A stretch of 64,000 nt of DNA from Chaenocephalus aceratus (taxonomy: Eukaryota > Chordata > Actinopteri > Perciformes > Channichthyidae). This document shows positions 21,170-33,256 of the stretch, one piece after another. The stretch spans positions 4,294,896 to 4,358,895 of the forward strand of contig CM043793.1 of assembly GCA_023974075.1 (NCBI GenBank), written 5' to 3'. Each line of letters begins with the position of its first letter. The stretch's first letter is position 1. The notes under the pieces were generated by a model, which was not told the DNA's origin, ran no database searches, and saw nothing but the letters and a program-made list of their open reading frames with translations. The position numbers and the translations under genes were made by a program.

Positions 21170-24137
21170 ATGTTGAATAAGTTACCAAGTAAAGGGTTTA
21201 AATTGGCTCACATAAATATATGTAGTTTAAGAAATAAAGTGTCTGAGATAGAGGAAATATTATCATGTGGTATTCATTTGTTAGCAATATCTGAAACTCA
21301 CTTAGATGACACATTTAATGACGCTGCTGTGGATATTGATGGATATAGAATATTTAGAAAGGACAGGAATGCATATGGAGGTGGGGTGGCAGTATACATT
21401 CAAAAGCAAATACCAGCTAAAGTGAGATATGATTTGATGTCTGCTGATATTGAAGTACTTTGGTTGCAAATTAACTTACCTCACTTGAAACCTTTGTTGG
21501 TAGGATGTTGTTACAGACCTCCAAATGCAAACTTAATTTATTTAGACAAATTATGTGAAATGTCAGACAAAGTTTGTGATCTTGACAGAGAGATTTATTT
21601 TATCGGAGATTTAAATATTGACTGGAATATGTTGCACTGTGCCCTTAAAAACAAGCTGCAGACAATAATTAATACATGTAACTTGGTACAAATGGTGACT
21701 AAACCTACTAGGATATGCATAAAGAAAATGGGTCAATAAGTGCAACTTGTATTGATCATATATTTACTAATTTTAGCCATGTATGTTCTCAGGCAATATC
21801 AATTCCAGTAGGGTGTTCTGATCATAATTTAATAATTATCGTGAGAAAGACAAAGGTGCCAAAAGCTGGACCAAAAGTAATTGTGAGGAGATCAATTAAA
21901 TATTTTAGTGAAGAGTCATTTATACAGGATGTTCAAAAGATATGTTGGAAACATGTTTTTGAGAAAGTCGATCCAGATGATGCTCTTGATGTCTTAATTT
22001 GTTATTCATGCAGGTGATTGATGAACATTCTCCACTTAGAAAACAGACTGTAAGGAACTTTAGAGCACCCTGTTAGATGAGGAATTAAAGGATCTAATGA
22101 AACAAAGAGATGATGCAAAAAATGTAGCTCTCTCATCAAGTTATGAGTCAGATGGGCAAATGTATAGAAGGTTAAGGAATTATGTTACAGCATTAAATAA
22201 AAAGAAAAAACAGTTGTATTATGGAAATAAAATTAAAGAGATAAGGATGACAAGAAAAAACTGTGGAGCTAAGTGAATGGCATGATGGGCCGTAAGCCGA
22301 AATCCACCTCAACATATCTTGAGGTGGATGGGACATTTTTGACAAAACCAGTACAAATTGCTAATCATCTGAATGATTATTTTCTTGATAAAGTAAAACA
22401 TTTGAGGAGAAATATGAATCAAACTATAAATAGTAACTCCACATTTCTAATAAAGGATTTAATTATGAAAAATAAGAAGTGTACATTTAAAATAGAAAAA
22501 GTGACAATTACAGATGTTGAATGTCTACTAGGTAAATGTAATGATAAACCACCAGGAGTGGATAATTTAGTTAGTACATTTCTTAGATATGTTGCTAATT
22601 TTGTTGCAGAGCCTATCTGTCATATTATAAATTTGAGTATTAATAAATGTATTATGTATTATGTATTTATAGGAAAATAGCAAAAATTATTCCACTTGCA
22701 AAAAATCCAGCTGGACCATTTTCTGGTACAAATAGCCGTCCAATAAGTTTATTATCAGCATTAGCAAAGATAATGGAGAGAATAATTTTCAATCAAATAC
22801 AAAAATACTTTGAAGGTAACAAACTTAATACTGTGTATCAACATGCTTATAGACCTGGCCATTCCACATGCACCGCTTTAACACAAATGACAGATGACTG
22901 GAAGGGCGAACTAGATAATAGGAAGTTAGTGGGTGCAGTACTACTCGATTTTAGTTCTGCTTTTGATGTCATTGACCATTCTTTGTTGTTACACAAGCTG
23001 GAACAATATGGTTTTCATTTGGAAACTCTGAAGTGGTTAGAAAGTTACCTGACAAATCGAAGTCAAACTGTTTTTTTTAATGGAAGTCTCTCAAAGATGA
23101 AACAGTCACTTGTGGAGAACCTCAGGGTAGTTTTTTGGGACCACTTTTATTTTCTATTTTTACAAATGACCTACCATTAGTGTTAGAAAAAGCTAAAATT
23201 GTAATGTATGCAGATGACTCAACAATATATTATGCAGCATCAACTACAAGAGAGTTGACAAATGTTATGAATAAAGATCTACTACTGATATCAGAGTGGG
23301 TCATAAATAATAGTTGGTACTTAATGCCGGAAAAACAAAATCGTTATTATAGGATCAAATCATCAGTTAAAAGGTGAACCAAAATTGCAACTACATTTAA
23401 ACCATATTGAAATTGAACAGGTCAAGGAGACAAAATTGCTAGGTATAACCCTGGATCATAAATTATCTTGGTCTAAACAAATTGATAATGTTGTATGTAA
23501 AATGGGAAGGGGTGTGTCACTTGTAAAAATAATTGTAAAATATTTGCCTATGGATGTCAGTAGACAAGTTTTGGATGCTTTAGTTCTGTCGCAGCTTGAT
23601 TATTGTTTGGTTATATGGTCTAGTGCTGCTGAAAAGATTTAAACAAACTACAAGTAGCACAAAATAAGGCAGCACGATGTGCACTGCAGTGCTCCTACAG
23701 AACCAGAGTCACTGAAATTGCTGGAGGAGACACTGAAATGGTAACTGTCAGACAGAGGTCAACTTATATTTTATTACATTTTGTCAGAAATATTACAGTG
23801 ACTCACTCACCAGATATATTATCACAAAGGTTTATAGCGCAATATGCACAAACATAACTATCAAACACGACATACAATAGAAGGAAGGTTTGTATTACCC
23901 AAATCTAAATCAAATATGGGACAGAAAACAGTCATGTACAGAGCCATGATCAGCTGGAACTCTTTACCGGTTCACATTATTCAGGAAAATTCTCAAGTAC
24001 ATTTCAAAAGGTTGCTAAAAATTATTAAGTATTACAAAGTAAATTTGAAATGTGCCTGTGGCTATGTATGCATATATTATTATGTACACTTATTTGTATT
24101 ACTTTTGTTTGGCCTTAGGATGGTGATACTTGGATGA
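21170..24137 (+). pseudogene. LINE ORF2 (endonuclease-reverse transcriptase), multiple frameshifts
   Basis: In order: endonuclease landmarks HINICSLRNK, ISETHLDD, GGGVAVYI, YRPPN and FIGDLNIDWN (21170-21739). Next is a frameshift and the HN-type end CIDHIFTNF / GCSDHNLI. RT motifs follow: NSRPISLLS, AVLLDFSSAFDVIDHSLL, GPLLFSIFTNDLP, MYADDST (catalytic pair intact) and LLGITLDHKLSW. The reading changes frame at least four times (near 21720, 22660, 23140 and 23380) and has a stop near 22070. Hence this is a decayed copy. Confidence 0.85.
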
Positions 24138-24291
24138 CCATTTTAGTTTTCACTTCATTTCACTGTAAATAGCATGAAATTATGAGCTGTTTTTGTTTTG
24201 TTTTAATTTTGTTGTATGTTTATGTATGTTTTGAGTGTGTGGAGGACCCCAGGAAGAGTAGCCAATGCTCATGCTAGTGCTAATGGGGATC

Positions 24292-24790
24292 CTAATAAAG
24301 ACAACAACAACAAAAAAAGACAATACCGGCCCTGGCTGAAAGGCCAAGAGGAGCGTCTTCATCATGCCCATGGCGGCAGCTACTGATCCACCTTAGAGGA
24401 CAGCCTCTTTCTAGACCTCCTATTGGGGGTGACCCCATAGCCATCGTTCCCTCGCGTCGCCGGGAACGGCTAAACTGCTCTGGAGGAAGATGTGAGGAGG
24501 AGAGTTGTCCGTTGGCTGCTGCCAAACGCTCCACCTCTGCAACTCTAGCTACTCTGAGCGCCCGAGGCATACAGCTACAGTTCATGCAGGCGTTCTGCGT
24601 GAGACCCTCCCCTCAAATGCTCGAGGCCAAGGCAAGAGGGACAGCGGTCATGGCCATCCTCGGGCTCAAGAGGAGCTATACAGGCGCTACATGAATGAGC
24701 CTTTATGTAGGTGGCCAGATGCAGGGCAGCCGGGAGTGGGTGCGAGGACAGAGCCTTCACCAGTTACCTGCTGAACGGAAGAGTAGATAA
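24292..24790 (-). pseudogene. DIRS gag-like protein, N-terminal part, broken
   Basis: On the minus strand one frame reads CSACIAPLEPEDGHDRCPSC, a Cys-rich motif, and then LGLEHLR. After a frameshift near 24580 it continues NCSCMPRALRVARVAEVERL. This C-x2-C, C-x2-C pattern begins the gag of vertebrate DIRS elements. The frame ends at the 3' tail of the inserted LINE. Confidence 0.75.
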
Positions 24791-25484
24791 ATGCTCCTAC
24801 TCGCCGAACACGACGAGGGATGTAAATGTCCTACACCCACGTTACCAGCAAGGGAGCGGGAGCGAGAGCACTGCCTACACCTAGCTGAAATAAAAATAAA
24901 ATAAAGAAGCTCAACAGGACAGCTTAGCCGGGCGGTTGCTGCTAACAATCAGGCAACATGCTCACCAGGAGCGGGGGTGAGCGGGGTTAGGCTGAGCCAC
25001 GCTACTGCTAACTAGTTAACCGAGGAAACACAGCTAAACTGGAAACTCAAAAATGCTAATAATAGCTCGGCACAACGCAGCGGTCAGAAACAGTACAAAA
25101 TAGCACAGCAAGGGCAACTCCTGGGAGAGGGAGCGGAAATGCTGCCATCACCAAAAAAGTTAAAGCCAATAGTAAACAAGACAGAAATAAGGACAGCTTA
25201 GCTGGGAGATGGGAGCGGAAACACTGCCATCACTCAACCTGTCCGTCGAAGTTTTCCGCGTAGCTGGCCACAGCTCCTGGGGGACGGGTAGCCCATAGTC
25301 CCGACTGGAATAGTCGCAAAACTGCACGCAGCCGGCTGTAATGCGGGGAAATCCTGAGATCTAACGTTCCAACGAACGCTTGTAGGTTACAAAAATGCAA
25401 CCACGGTACTCCTCGCGAAGCGAGAAGATGAAAAGGAACCGATCCGCTAATGACGCCGGCCTATGTAAGCCGGTGGCCACTTGG

Positions 25485-28400
25485 CAACTCAGTCTCATGG
25501 TATTTCGTGTTCACCAACACGAGATTTTTAATCTATTGATTCGTGTTCACCAACACGATTTCCCCTTTTTTTCGTGTTGCACAGCACGATTTTAAAAGCA
25601 ATGTATTTCTACTGGTAATGTGTTTCGTGCCTGCAGCACGTCTTTTTCTCCGGTCGGGTCGTGGAAGACCGGAAGCTGTGTGGTTCATAAAAACATGTTC
25701 TTACTCAATATCAAGCCACAGTTATTGCTTTAATTTTAAATCGTATCATTTCTGTCTGTGAGGAAAATAAATGGGGCTCAGAGCCTCAGGATACTGAAAT
25801 CTGTATTTTTAAAATCGTTTTTTTCCTTCTAATTTGTATTCTTTTCAAAATAACACACTGTTATTTACTCACCAATAACACACAATTATCCTTGCTTTTA
25901 TTTATTGGTTTAATTCCATAATCTCCGGCTTTTTTGGCGTCCGTCAGGAACTGCATTTCAAAATAAAAATAACCGGAAACAGACGTAGGCATTTCGAGCG
26001 ATTACCCAAGTTCCTCAGCTATGGTTTAAGCTCGCTGATTGGATGTTTTAGCCGCAATGCATGCTGGGTTTTGGTGTTTATATTATATGAAATCCGGAAA
26101 AACATTTTAAAAGAATAAAAGTGCTCTTGCTTTTCTCTTTGAAAGTCATCACATAACGGCATTGTAATACACGGTTCGGCTGCATTACATATTACAGATG
26201 TGCCGTAGTTCTTTATTTATAGCGCCCTGATGAGAAGGACCTTGGAAAAACTGGAAGAAATGCTGCCGAAACTGAATACTTGACGTGGATCATAAATATA
26301 TCAACAATTAAACAACATCTTCAATTTCTCTTCACACAATACGTCTCCTTGCAGTATCAACACTAATTCGGCTGACTTTTACATTTGATCTATTCATAGA
26401 TAGGTTATATTACACCATAACGGTGCACAGCTGATATAAAAGGACTTTGTAGTTTTTAAAGATATTACTGATTTTCTTTGAATGTAAATACTGAGTCTGA
26501 AATAGTATAGCAATATGCTGTAAATTATGTGAAAGCATGAATAAAACTACACATCTTCAGGTGTTGTAGCCTACATACATAAGTGTCCTACACTAATAAA
26601 ATAATAAAAAAGTTATTATGGCTGTGTGTACCTTGTGTGCACCGCCTAGTGGTTAAAGCAGTTATTGAATTATTGTTTTTATGTGTTATATTTGATTAAA
26701 AAAATATGAAGAGTACATACTTTCATAGGGGGAAAGTAGAAGGTCTGTGATATAAATATAGAATATAAAAAATCAAGAAGATACTATAAGTGATCTCTAC
26801 AATAAAAACAGTTTAGTGCAGGATGTACAAAGATATTAATAGGAGGAGGTGCAAAACAGAAAAAACGAATTAAACCTTTATTTAAACATTAAATAACAGA
26901 TTACGGTTCTTCTTTTAAATAAGAAAAAAACTTTGGGGGTATCTATCTACAGATAAATATTAAGCCTGACAAAGTACTTAACGTCTAATATATTGCTTTC
27001 CTGCATGTTAACTATGTTGAAGCACTTATTTTAACTGATATTATACATATGAATTATACTCTTATGTATGTAGATAGAATAAGAAATGTGCAAAATTTGA
27101 CAGTTTATGGTGGAGGTACACACATATTGATAGATGTCTTGTAATGCACTGTTGAGGAACCTGTGACCCAAGTTTTCATTCATTGCATAAGTACAACGTA
27201 GTTGTGTATATGATATAAACCTTGAAAATCTTGAATCTTGAAAGGGATGTGCAAAATAGCCATACTATACAGTCTTTAATTAACTATTAGTAGAGAATAA
27301 CGAGTAATGAATATACTTTATTACTCGTTTCCATTCATGTCAATTGCAGATACATGTTTAGTCTTCTCAAGCACCAACTATCAAATATCTCTCCTGATTG
27401 TTGGCACTTGACAATCACCTTCCCTGAATTTTACTCAGGTGTAACTAAGTCTGATTTAAGGGTTGTTTATATTTCACATAATTAATCAGAATCTGCAAAG
27501 TAACTCAAATAAGTGTAGTGGAGTAAAAAATACCAGGTTAACTGTAGTGGAGTAGAATTACAAGTAACAATGAGCTGTCTGTGGGTATATATTAATGCTG
27601 CGCATTATGGACACAAGCGATTTTTCACCCATTTATTAATTATATGTTTTACATTTGATAACACCAATGTGTTTAATACTGGCAACTTCTAATTGTGGTA
27701 AAAACGAAAACGTTCAGTAGAGACGTCCCATAGAACATTTTGCGAAACACAATAGCCAGCATGTGTAGTTTCTGGGGGGGCGTTCGATTCCAGTTTTGGA
27801 TAGTCTGGGCGTGGTTTCGTTCCATTTCAAACAGCTGTTTGACACTCGGCGCGTAACCTTGGCGCACTGCCCAATCCAACATCCAATCCCAGACCTTGAA
27901 GAGTAATCATGGGGACTGTAGTCCTAAACGATAGCTGTGGATTATGGGTAGTGTAGTGTCTTCGGCCATCCTAAACTCAGACATTTTGACAATCGCAATG
28001 ATGCTCGAAATGTCCCTTATAGGCCTACGTCTGTTTTCCGGTTATTTTTATTTTGAAATTCAGTTCCTGACGGACGCCAAAAAGCCCGAGATTATGGAAT
28101 TAAACGAATAAATAAAATCAAGGATAATTGTGTGTTATTGGTGAGTAAATAACAGTGTGTTATTTGAAAAGAATAACAAATTAGAAGGAAAAAAGATTTA
28201 AAATACAGATTTCAGTATCCTGAGGCTCTGAGCCCCGTTTATTTTCCTCACAGACGGCAACAAAAGTCCGAAATTATACGATTTAAAATAAAAGCAATAA
28301 TTGTGGCTTGATATTGAGTAAGAACAAAATGTTTTTATGAACCACAACAGCTTCCGGTCTTCCATGACCTACCGGAGAAAAATACGTGCTGCAGGCACGA

Positions 28401-28545
28401 AAACACATTACCAGTAGAAATACATTGCTTTTTAAAATCGCGCTGTGCAACACGAAAAAAAAGGGGGAAATCGTGTTGGTGAACCACGAATCAATAGATT
28501 AAAAATCGTGTTTGGTGAAACACGAAATGCCATGAGACTGGGTTG
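25485..28545. mobile_element. Foldback DNA element, copy 2, 3.06 kb with long inverted arms
   Basis: Termini CAACTCAGTCTCATGG / CCATGAGACTGGGTTG are inverted, with arms of about 520 bp (25485-26005 against 28020-28545). The flanks ACTTGG (25479-25484) and ACGTGG (28546-28551) look like a 6-bp duplication with one difference. Removing the element rejoins DIRS terminal-repeat sequence. The inner part shares long stretches with copy 1 (for example AAGTCATCACATAACGGCATT, CTCCTTGCAGTATCAACACT and GATAGATGTCTTGTAATGCA). No transposase coding. Confidence 0.85.
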
Positions 28546-28730
28546 ACGTGGGTCACAGGTGACTTTGTTGTTATTAAGTACTCGAACTGCGCATGGGTGC
28601 GATGGATAGATCCAGTGCTAAAGCACCGCCTCTGGCGGTCAGGGACGAAATATAACCTCCTTTTAGCTTAGGAACCATTGGACCTTCCTTTATGAAAGGA
28701 AAGGAAGGCCCCACAATGCTGCCCCACAAT
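28546..28730 (-). repeat. DIRS 5' terminal repeat, outer part
   Basis: After the foldback element the sequence continues with GTGCTAAAGCACCGCC, a small hairpin, then GGCGGTCAGGGACGAAATATA. This matches what one expects for a DIRS terminal repeat and lies on the same strand as the gag start. Just outside, CCCCACAATGCTG is repeated three times (about 28715-28745). Confidence 0.5.
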
Positions 28731-28984
28731 GCTGCCCCACAATGCCTTGTGGCCGCAGCATTTGCCGTCACACAACAGTCGGCCGTTCACGGAAACAACC
28801 GATTATGACCGAGAAATTATATCATGAAAGTTACGGTGCTTATTAAGCATTTTAAAACGTATGTGGTAACTTGCCAAAAGTGGTTTGTGTTGAACGTTCA
28901 TCAGTATTATAATCAAAAAGAGAAATATGAACGTTAGTTTTTACTGAAATGATCAAATAAAGGAATTCTGTCCTTTCCCCGCTC

Positions 28985-29105
28985 AGAGACCCAGGTCGTC
29001 GCACCCATCTCTGCTTGTCTAGCTGACATCTCTCAGTGGATGTCTGATCATCACCTCAAGCTCAACCTTGACAAGACTGAACTGCTTTTCCTTCCGGGAT
29101 CGCTG
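28985..29105 (+). mobile_element. Short LINE RT fragment
   Basis: Translation gives ADISQWMSDHHLKLNLDKTE then LLFLPG, the NxxKTE region after the RT palm in Rex1/CR1-type fish LINEs. The last 50 bp also occur, inverted, at the 5' edge of the LINE fragment near 33950-34000. Confidence 0.65.
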
Positions 29106-29589
29106 CTACATCCATGTAGTCCGCTGTATAGAAAACTGTAGTTTCCCCACAGCAGCAGACGCACATCATGACGTCCGCTTGCGCATCATAAATAGGCTAC
29201 GTCGGATAGTGAAAGTGCATTCGGATTCTCAAAGCACCGCAGTCTCTTCTCCTAAATCCTTTTGATTCTCCTATCCACTATTCCTTAACCTTGTGACGTT
29301 TCACACAGAGGTCAAGGAATAGACGACAGGGATAGACGATAGGAGCTGATTTTTTGACTATTCGACACACAGTAATGGAGATATGGGAAATGGGACACCC
29401 CAATAAGCTATGTGAAGCTTTGGAATATACGGGACCAGAACAAACAGGAAATATTTACAATGTTTATATATATATATATATTACTAATGTAAAATGAAAT
29501 AGAGTTCATGTATAATGCACAGGCTTGGGTATTCCCTTACAGTTTACATTACAAAAATAGTTTTTTATCAGACTACTATTACATTTCTA
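29106..29589. other. No gene recognised
   Basis: Non-coding. A (TA)n run lies at 29465-29480. Two related short segments with AGACGA-AGGGATAGACGATAGG are seen near 29320. Confidence 0.4.
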
Positions 29590-30078
29590 ACCCTTGGGGA
29601 TTCTAGCAGGATTACAATGTTACTAAAACCTAAAAAGAGCATATAGTGTTAGTTGTAAAGGATCAGATGTTCTCTCTTCTCTGTAAGCTGTTCTGTTCTG
29701 TAGGCTAATACTTAAGTGTGAATCTATACGTCTACTGCCTGAATCTGCTTTATGGTTTTCACTTTCTTTGGTCATTTGTTCTGTTGTTAATTCAGTAGGT
29801 GAAACCTATATGGTCATAGAATAATGTGTGTGAGTTTAACTGTGTGTATTAACTCTAAAACGGAGCTATTTTCGTCAGCTCAGATTTTTATCTTCTGCTT
29901 TTTAAACTGTAGTCTGTGGCTCATGTGTTTTCATTGTTGGTGTGTGGCTGCTGCAGGAATATGCGTCATAAAAGGCAGGTCTCTTCCTATAAACACATTT
30001 TTTATGCGAGATATCTTGGTTTCTTCTTTTCTAACGTCACATTGTTCTGTTGTCTTACATAATACACTTACAGTAAAG
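29590..30078 (+). repeat. Dispersed repeat 'A', copy 2, left part (interrupted by LTR element)
   Basis: It matches, in inverted orientation, the copy at about 45735-46440 and, at its right end, copy 1 at 9855-10090. The repeat resumes at 39851 after the LTR element. No coding content. Confidence 0.7.
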
Positions 30079-30593
30079 TGTAAGGGAAACTTCTGTGTAG
30101 CAATGCAGTGGGAGTCACCGACTCAGGAAGGAGACACGTAGAGCAGGAGCTGCGATGTCAAACACTGATGGTTTATTTGGAGTTCGGCGGAGGATTCACA
30201 TCACAAGTCACAGCAGTCACGGTGAGACTGCACGGGTGGGTTGCCACGTCAATTCTGGAGCGCCTCTCTCTTGTTAGCCCATTTAACTGGTTTCACAGAG
30301 AGTAATCAACATATTTTGATAAGATAGCTTAGACATTTGGGCACACTGAGTCACTTGCGTCCGTCACTTATGGCCTCGAAGATTTCATACCTTGGAGTCC
30401 ACAAACAACAAAGAAGGAAGTGTCCAGTGCACCCACAACAACAGACCATATGTGACCTAGTGTTGCCCGGTCACAGAATGGGAACAATAACATTATGGCT
30501 GAAGCAGCCTATGTCCTTAAAGGAGATAAACAGACGTCAGGGTTGGGTCCTGTACGTCATATCTAGGAGTCTAGGACAATTATTTCCCTAACA
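30079..30593 (-). repeat. 3' LTR (in element orientation), 515 bp
   Basis: On the minus strand it begins TGTTAGGGAA and ends TTCCCTTACA. It aligns over its whole length to 39333-39850. By eye there are about 8 substitutions (about 1.6%) and about seven single-base indels. An AATAAA is present on the minus strand near 30170. Confidence 0.9.
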
Positions 30594-30606
30594 GTCTTCT
30601 CTTTTT
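30594..30606 (-). promoter_or_regulatory. Polypurine tract
   Basis: On the minus strand AAAAAGAGAAGAC abuts the TGTTAGGG start of the 3' LTR, the expected site and composition of the plus-strand primer. Confidence 0.75.
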
Positions 30607-31640
30607 ATCATTTAGGATAACCTAAAACATTAGTCTAATAATAATTTGGTCATTACTTAACTCAATAGGCGTCTCTAGATTTGAGTGTGGTCTCACCTTA
30701 CATTAATTACATCACAAAGTAGAATAAGATTGAAACATTCAATCACAATGATTGATACAGCCAATCATAATAGGAAAAATCACCTCTCATCAGTGTTTGA
30801 TCATCTTTCGTCAAAAGCACAATAATGAACACACCTAAAATACAAATGCATAAATAGCTAAATATTTGTTTTAAACTAACTATCTTTTATCATTTACCAT
30901 TAGTTAATTTCACTTATCAAACTATAAAATCAAAACCAGTTTGCCGCTTTAAAGATTTACTTCAAGGCAATCACTAGTCAAAAGCATTTTAAACTTAGGA
31001 TCTTAAGAGATCCAGCTAAGGTATACAATTCACAGTTAGGGTATAACATTTACAATGGTAATTTGATCAATCTGTAATCTGCAAAAGTGCAGTGTCCTCA
31101 ATTTTAGGATTACTTTTACGTTTACTTAAATACGCTTTAGTCAAGAGTAAGGCACTTAGTCAAATCAATACATTCATTTTAGTCAAGTACATTGTTCAAA
31201 ATCTGAAAAGGAAAAGTTAGGCAAATATTCAAAGGACGTTTGTAAAAACCTGGAAAGGAAGGATTAAACATTCTTAAAACTTGAATTATTACATTTGTAA
31301 ATGCTACCACTGATCTGTACCAAATTAAGTCTATCAATTATTCCTATTAGCCATACTTACTGAGCATCTACTTATGGTACTTGGAAGGATTCTTCTGTGT
31401 TTATCTAATGTTGAATATAGAATATTAATTTCTTTAAATTATACTTCTCTAATTTGAGGATCAAATATGCTACATAATTGTTATATGAAATATTATAAAT
31501 ATTTGTTTTGGGCCAAATCTGAATTAATCCAGTACTTGAAACATCATTGTAGGTCTTTCTGGACGATTAAGGATATTAACATTATCTGTGATAATAGTAG
31601 AAATATCTTATTATTCAATACTTTATAATCTGAAAATATT
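30607..31640. other. Non-coding interior of the LTR element
   Basis: AT-rich sequence without usable frames on either strand. Its right limit is the 3' end of a nested LINE fragment at about 31645. Confidence 0.5.
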
Positions 31641-31840
31641 AATTATTACATTACATTACATTACATTGCATTTAGCTGACGCTTTTATCCAAAGCGACTT
31701 ACAATAAGTGCGTTCGACCAACAAAATACAAACTTGAAGAAAACAGAATCATATAAGTACATCAGGTTTTCATAGAGCAACAACATTTCAAGTGCTACTC
31801 AACTGGCTTTAGATAAGCCAGGCCTTTATTAGTATATAAG

Positions 31841-33232
31841 TAGGGTTGGGTACCGGAGAACCGGTTCCGGTTCGGAACCGGTTCCAACATTTCGATTCCA
31901 ACGGCATCATTTAGAAATGTGAATTTCGGTTCCGCTTTTCGATTCCTGAGGAAATGTTTCTCGCCGCTCTCCGTAGCCTACTGCATGACTGCAGCGGGGC
32001 GGGAAATGTAGCGTTGTATCTACATTTCCTACAGTGTAACCTGAGACCAGGGCCGGCCCGTCGCACTGGCATTATAAATGTTCGCCTAGGGCGACAGATC
32101 TGTGGAGGCGCTGCGCTGACAGCTCTGGAGGAAAAACAAATGTTTTGACCGTTGTGCTCATCCTAATTTTCGGCCTTGATATAACAATATTCATAATTAA
32201 GTAAATGTAACACCCTTTTCACCCCCGGTTACACTTTTCATTCGCCCTGTACGATGGCGCTGCAAGTGATGAAAATGGGGGTTGTTGGCTTATCTGGCAA
32301 CCGCAGCTCACAGCCAAAGTGCGTGTGAGCGAGGGAGAAAGGGAGGGTGCACTGGAACCGGCGCTGTTGTTATTAAGCATCTGTGCTAGCTGCTCTTACG
32401 GAAGAAGAAGATGTTTCTACAATGATGTGGAGGAGAGTCCTCTCCAGTCAGACTGAGAGGCTGATAACTAAAGCTCAGTGAGGACAAGGACTGAGGGTTT
32501 AGATAGTTCACTTTAGTCTAAGTTATCTCAGTGGGTCTCAAACGTTTTGATCACAATTTATGTAAACACATATTTCCAAGGCACTCTTTTATATTATTGG
32601 GATAAAACAGGTTTGAAATCATTCCAATGTATACTATAGGACAGTAAACCAGACATATCGTTTTAAACTGGAGAGATAAAAAAAATATGCATAAATAAAA
32701 TAGTAAAATAAGATATGAATGAACACCAAAAATAAAATGCGTTACATGTAGGCTATTTGTTATTTAATTATTCAAATGTAAACCGATCTTTTTCATATGG
32801 GTGTTTAGAGTTGTACCCCCTAGATCTAGTCTCTAGTAATTCTGCTTAAAGTGCACCAGATTGAAGCATTTTACTTCAAAATGTTCAAACATTTCTTCCC
32901 GGTATGCCTGAGAAGGCAGATATGCTTGTTTTTTCTCAACAAAACTGTTTTTAAATGGGGGGTTTCCTTTAAAAGTTGCACTGTTGTAGCTTCAGTGGTT
33001 CTCAGGTTACAGTTACATAGCAGTGAATATAAACAGACTGATTAATGTGAATATTACTTTAAACTAACCTGTGTAAAGTTTCTCGAATAAATGTAATTTT
33101 TTTGGTGGAAGAAGCATGTATCATTTTTTTACCCTGCCCCTCAAAGAATCGGAATCGAGAACCGTTAAGAACCGGAATCGAAAAGTAGAATCGGAATCGG
33201 AATCGTGGAAATTCAAACGATACCCAACCCTA
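31841..33232. mobile_element. Non-autonomous hAT, 1.39 kb, 8-bp TSD TATATAAG
   Basis: Termini TAGGGTTGGGTA / TACCCAACCCTA are perfect 12-bp inverted repeats, with exact 8-bp flanks TATATAAG (31833-31840 and 33233-33240). Subterminal GGAATCG / CGATTCC motifs repeat many times. A second hAT-like terminus (CCAGGGCCGGCCC near 32048, then CGCCTAGGGCGAC) inside suggests a further nested fragment. No transposase coding. Confidence 0.9.
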
Positions 33233-33256
33233 TATATAAGTGCTCTGTTAATAGTT

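Larger units (their letters stand above)
19700..24320 (+). mobile_element. Near full-length LINE, + strand, inserted in DIRS gag
   Basis: It has ORF1 (19764-20637), a spacer of about 530 bp, ORF2 (21170 to about 24140) and a 3' tail (GGGGATCCTAATAAAG then a CAA-rich end at 24300-24318). ORF1 resembles an L1-type ORF1p (coiled coil, RRM, C-terminal domain), while ORF2 has an APE endonuclease and a CR1/jockey-group RT. It lies in reverse orientation to the DIRS host. I could not define an exact target duplication. The 5' boundary (about 19690-19710) is approximate. Confidence 0.8.
17420..28730 (-). mobile_element. DIRS-type tyrosine-recombinase retroelement, minus strand, broken into three pieces
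   Basis: Pieces at 28730-28546 and 25484-24310 (5' terminal repeat and gag start) and 19690-17420 (rest of gag, RT and RNase H) read in one order on the minus strand. They are separated by a foldback element (25485-28545) and a LINE (about 19700-24320). The gag and RT motifs are DIRS-like. The element stops within or just after RNase H at about 17420. The methylase-like and tyrosine-recombinase parts and the right terminus are missing. All reading frames are damaged. Confidence 0.75.
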
